Assembly (NCBI GenBank): GCA_900553435.1
Contig: USDC01000030.1
Span: 1-7,143, forward strand
DNA length: 7,143 nt
Source: an uncultured Mycoplasmatota bacterium
Lineage (GTDB): Bacteria > Bacillota_I > Bacilli_A > RF39 > UBA660
Reading direction: 5' to 3'
Below, in pieces: positions 5,035 to 7,143 of this stretch. The position numbers and the translations under genes were made by a program. Every line of letters starts with the position of its first letter. Position 1 is the stretch's first letter. The notes beneath the pieces were generated by a model that was given only the letters and a program-made list of their open reading frames with translations, was not told the origin of the DNA and did not search any database.

Positions 5035-7072
5035 GTTATCTTTAAGAAATATAAGAAAAAGTTTTAAAGATTATGCAATTTATTTTTTTACTTTAATTCT
5101 TGGAGTGGCTATATTTTATGTTTTTAATGCGATTGAAAGTCAAAGTGTTCTTTTAAATGTTAAATCTTCTACTTATGAAATAATACAGTTAATGGTTAGT
5201 ATGCTTTCTGGTGTAAGTGTATTTGTTGCATTTGTTTTAGGTTTCTTAATAATTTATGCTAGTAGATTTTTGATGAGGAGAAGACATAAAGAGTTTGGCA
5301 TTTATTTAACTCTTGGTATGAGCAAAAGAAAAATTTCAATGATTTTATTTATTGAAACAATAGTAGTTGGAATTATTTCTTTGATAGTTGGTTTGTTTTT
5401 GGGTTCAATACTTTCTCAATTAATGAGCATCCTTGTTGCAAGTATGTTTGAAGCTGACATGACTAAGTTTGAGTTTGTGTTTTCAACCTCTGCGTTTAAA
5501 AAGACTTTACTCTATTTTGGAATTATGTATTTAATAGTTATGTTATTTAATACATTTAGTGTAAGTAAGTGTAAGTTAATTGATTTATTAAGTTCAAGTA
5601 AAAAATCAGAAAAAATAAAACTTAAAAACCCTATCCTTTGTACTATTATATTTATTATTTCAGCGATTTTCTTATCTTATGCATACTACTTAGTAACAGG
5701 CAGTGTAAGTGAGATGACTGCAAATAAGATATATATTCCAATAGTAATAGGTTGTATTTCTACATTTTTTATATTTTGGTCATTATCAGGTTTGCTTTTG
5801 AAAATATTTGTGAGTATGAAGAATGTTTATTATAAAGGATTAAATAGTTTTGTTTTAAGGCAAGTTAGTAATAAAATAAATACAACTGTTTTTTCAGTAA
5901 GTATTATTTGTATAATGTTATTTATTACTATTTGTGTTTTATCAACTGCTTTGACACTTAAAAATTCAATGACTGAGAACTTAGAGACTCTTTCCCCAGT
6001 TGATATTGAGTTAACTAAAAATATGAATATGAGAAGCGAGTATTTATCTTCGGAGTGGGGATTTAACGAAAGGCAATTAGAAGATTCTAAAATAAGTATT
6101 AGAGAGACTTTGGAAAACAATAATTTTAATATTGATAAGAATTATAAAAATGTAATTGAATTTTATACTTATATTCTAGATATTAGAGTAAAAGATACTT
6201 TAGGAAAAGCATATAATGATATAAGAAAAGAGTTTAATTATTTAGCATATGACAAAAATGAAGAGTTTATAAGAGTAAGTGATTATAATAAAGTAGCAAG
6301 ACTTTATGGACTTGATACATTTACTTTAAATGATAATGAATATATTGTGATCGCAGATTTTGAACAATGGATAGATATTAGAGATAAGGCATTAAAATTA
6401 AATACTCCAATCACGCTTCTTAATAAAACATATTATCCAAAGTATGATGAGTGTAAAAATGGTTTTGTACATATCTCATCTAATCATATAAACGCAGGTA
6501 TGTTTATAGTACCAGATGATGCAGTAGATGAAAGTATGTTAGGACAAAATGTTTTAATTGCAAATTATAAGGCAAAAGATGAAAAAGGAAAGGAACGTAT
6601 TGAAGAAAAACTTATAAATAGTGTAGATGAGGAGAGTACTGTAATTAATGCATCTACAAAAATATCAATTTATGAAGCTAGTGTTGGATTAGGTGCACTT
6701 GTTACATTTATTGGGCTTTATTTAGGAATAATATTTTTAATTTCAAGTGCGGCAATACTTGCATTAAAAGAGTTAACAGAAAGTACAGATAATATTGAGA
6801 GGTATAATGTTTTAAGAGCACTAGGAGCTGATGAGAAATTAATTAATAAAGCATTGTTTAGACAAATATTTATATTCTTCATCTTTCCACTTGCTTTAGC
6901 AATTATTCATTCTATATTTGGAATAATGTTTAGTAATTATTTACTTTCAACTTTAGGAAATGATGAATTACTTTCTTCAATTATAATGACTGCGATATTT
7001 ATTGTATTTATTTATGGAGGGTATTTTATAATAACTTATATTTGTAGTAAGAATATTATTAAAGGAAAATAG
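5024..7072 (+). CDS. bceB: BceB-type FtsX-like ABC transporter permease
   Basis: A 682-residue inner-membrane permease, close to the usual BceB length. Ten predicted helices lie near residues 17-37, 56-80, 106-132, 162-180, 205-225, 237-262, 289-311, 556-581, 615-637 and 652-674. Between helices 7 and 8 lies a polar segment of about 240 residues (about 313-553). This is the large extracellular domain that in BceB proteins binds the peptide or its lipid-linked target and decides specificity. FtsX-type cytoplasmic coupling segments are recognisable: RRRHKEFGIYLTLGM after helix 2 and NIERYNVLRALGADEKLI after helix 8. The extracellular segment has a single Cys (C477), so no disulfide is expected. 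The permease works with BceA and is expected to contact BceS as the real sensor. The ATG overlaps the last 11 nt of bceA, and the TAG stop runs straight into the terminator stem. Family assignment is firm; the substrate is unknown. Confidence 0.94.
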   Translation: MLFKLSLRNIRKSFKDYAIYFFTLILGVAIFYVFNAIESQSVLLNVKSSTYEIIQLMVSMLSGVSVFVAFVLGFLIIYASRFLMRRRHKEFGIYLTLGMSKRKISMILFIETIVVGIISLIVGLFLGSILSQLMSILVASMFEADMTKFEFVFSTSAFKKTLLYFGIMYLIVMLFNTFSVSKCKLIDLLSSSKKSEKIKLKNPILCTIIFIISAIFLSYAYYLVTGSVSEMTANKIYIPIVIGCISTFFIFWSLSGLLLKIFVSMKNVYYKGLNSFVLRQVSNKINTTVFSVSIICIMLFITICVLSTALTLKNSMTENLETLSPVDIELTKNMNMRSEYLSSEWGFNERQLEDSKISIRETLENNNFNIDKNYKNVIEFYTYILDIRVKDTLGKAYNDIRKEFNYLAYDKNEEFIRVSDYNKVARLYGLDTFTLNDNEYIVIADFEQWIDIRDKALKLNTPITLLNKTYYPKYDECKNGFVHISSNHINAGMFIVPDDAVDESMLGQNVLIANYKAKDEKGKERIEEKLINSVDEESTVINASTKISIYEASVGLGALVTFIGLYLGIIFLISSAAILALKELTESTDNIERYNVLRALGADEKLINKALFRQIFIFFIFPLALAIIHSIFGIMFSNYLLSTLGNDELLSSIIMTAIFIVFIYGGYFIITYICSKNIIKGK

Positions 7073-7095
7073 CGGATTTAGTATTCGCTTTTTTT
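7071..7095 (+). terminator. Intrinsic terminator after bceB
   Basis: AGCGGAT (7071-7077) pairs with ATTCGCT (7083-7089) through seven pairs, one of them G-U, around a 5-nt loop. Seven T residues follow at 7089-7095. The stem begins inside the bceB stop codon, so the transporter mRNA has practically no 3' untranslated region. Confidence 0.88.
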
Positions 7096-7109
7096 AAAAA
7101 ATTATTATC

Positions 7110-7138
7110 TTTAATTTTTAATAAATATGTAATATAAT
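7110..7138 (+). promoter_or_regulatory. Possible promoter of a gene beyond the window
   Basis: TATAAT at 7133-7138 has a weak -35 candidate, TTTAAT (7110-7115), at 17 nt. In DNA this AT-rich a TATAAT arises often by chance, so support is limited. The position after a terminator is suitable. Confidence 0.3.
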
Positions 7139-7143
7139 TTTAT

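Noticed and set aside
5830..6120. 96-codon open frame on the minus strand
   Set aside because: It is a shadow of bceB coding sequence in AT-rich DNA, with no ribosome site or recognisable domain.
1..7143. Mobile element, CRISPR array, tRNA or rRNA genes
   Set aside because: No transposase or integrase, regularly spaced repeats, CCA-ended cloverleaf or rRNA-like stretch was found. Almost all of the window is explained by six protein genes.

Overview
The DNA is very AT-rich. It has strong AGGAGG-type ribosome sites, TATAAT promoters close to start codons, and tightly packed genes all on the + strand. TGG encodes Trp and TGA acts as a stop (bceR, bceS), so the standard bacterial code is used and Mollicutes are excluded. 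Together with a BceRS-BceAB module this points to a low-GC Firmicute, such as a clostridial or Tissierellia-like anaerobe or a low-GC Bacilli genus. The species cannot be fixed from the sequence.

Region 1 (2-2437) holds two housekeeping-type genes. The first is a UvrD/Rep-like superfamily 1 DNA helicase whose 5' end lies outside the window. The second, 33 nt downstream and probably with its own promoter, is a TtcA-family PP-loop ATPase expected to thiolate tRNA.

Region 2 (2438-2517) is a short intergenic stretch. It holds a perfect 12-bp inverted repeat with an unusually GC-rich loop, overlapping the predicted promoter of the next operon.

Region 3 (2518-7095) is a complete antimicrobial-peptide sensing and resistance module of the BceRS-BceAB type. 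It has an OmpR-family response regulator, an intramembrane-sensing histidine kinase with almost no extracellular loop, an ABC ATPase and a ten-helix FtsX-like permease with a large extracellular domain. The 85-nt gap between kinase and ATPase carries a TTACA-N4-TGTAA palindrome, matching the known BceR-type operator. It lies just upstream of a promoter with a weak -35 and a perfect -10. In this family the permease binds the peptide-target complex and signals to the kinase. The kinase phosphorylates the regulator, which switches on the transporter genes. All parts of that loop, including the operator, are visible here. The module ends in a clear intrinsic terminator at 7071-7095, followed by the possible promoter of a gene beyond the window.

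No RNA gene, mobile element, CRISPR array or integrase was seen. The module belongs to a known class. The points most worth a second look are the inverted repeat in front of bceR, the operator/promoter arrangement in front of bceA, and a Leu in place of the usual Thr in the kinase's phosphatase motif.
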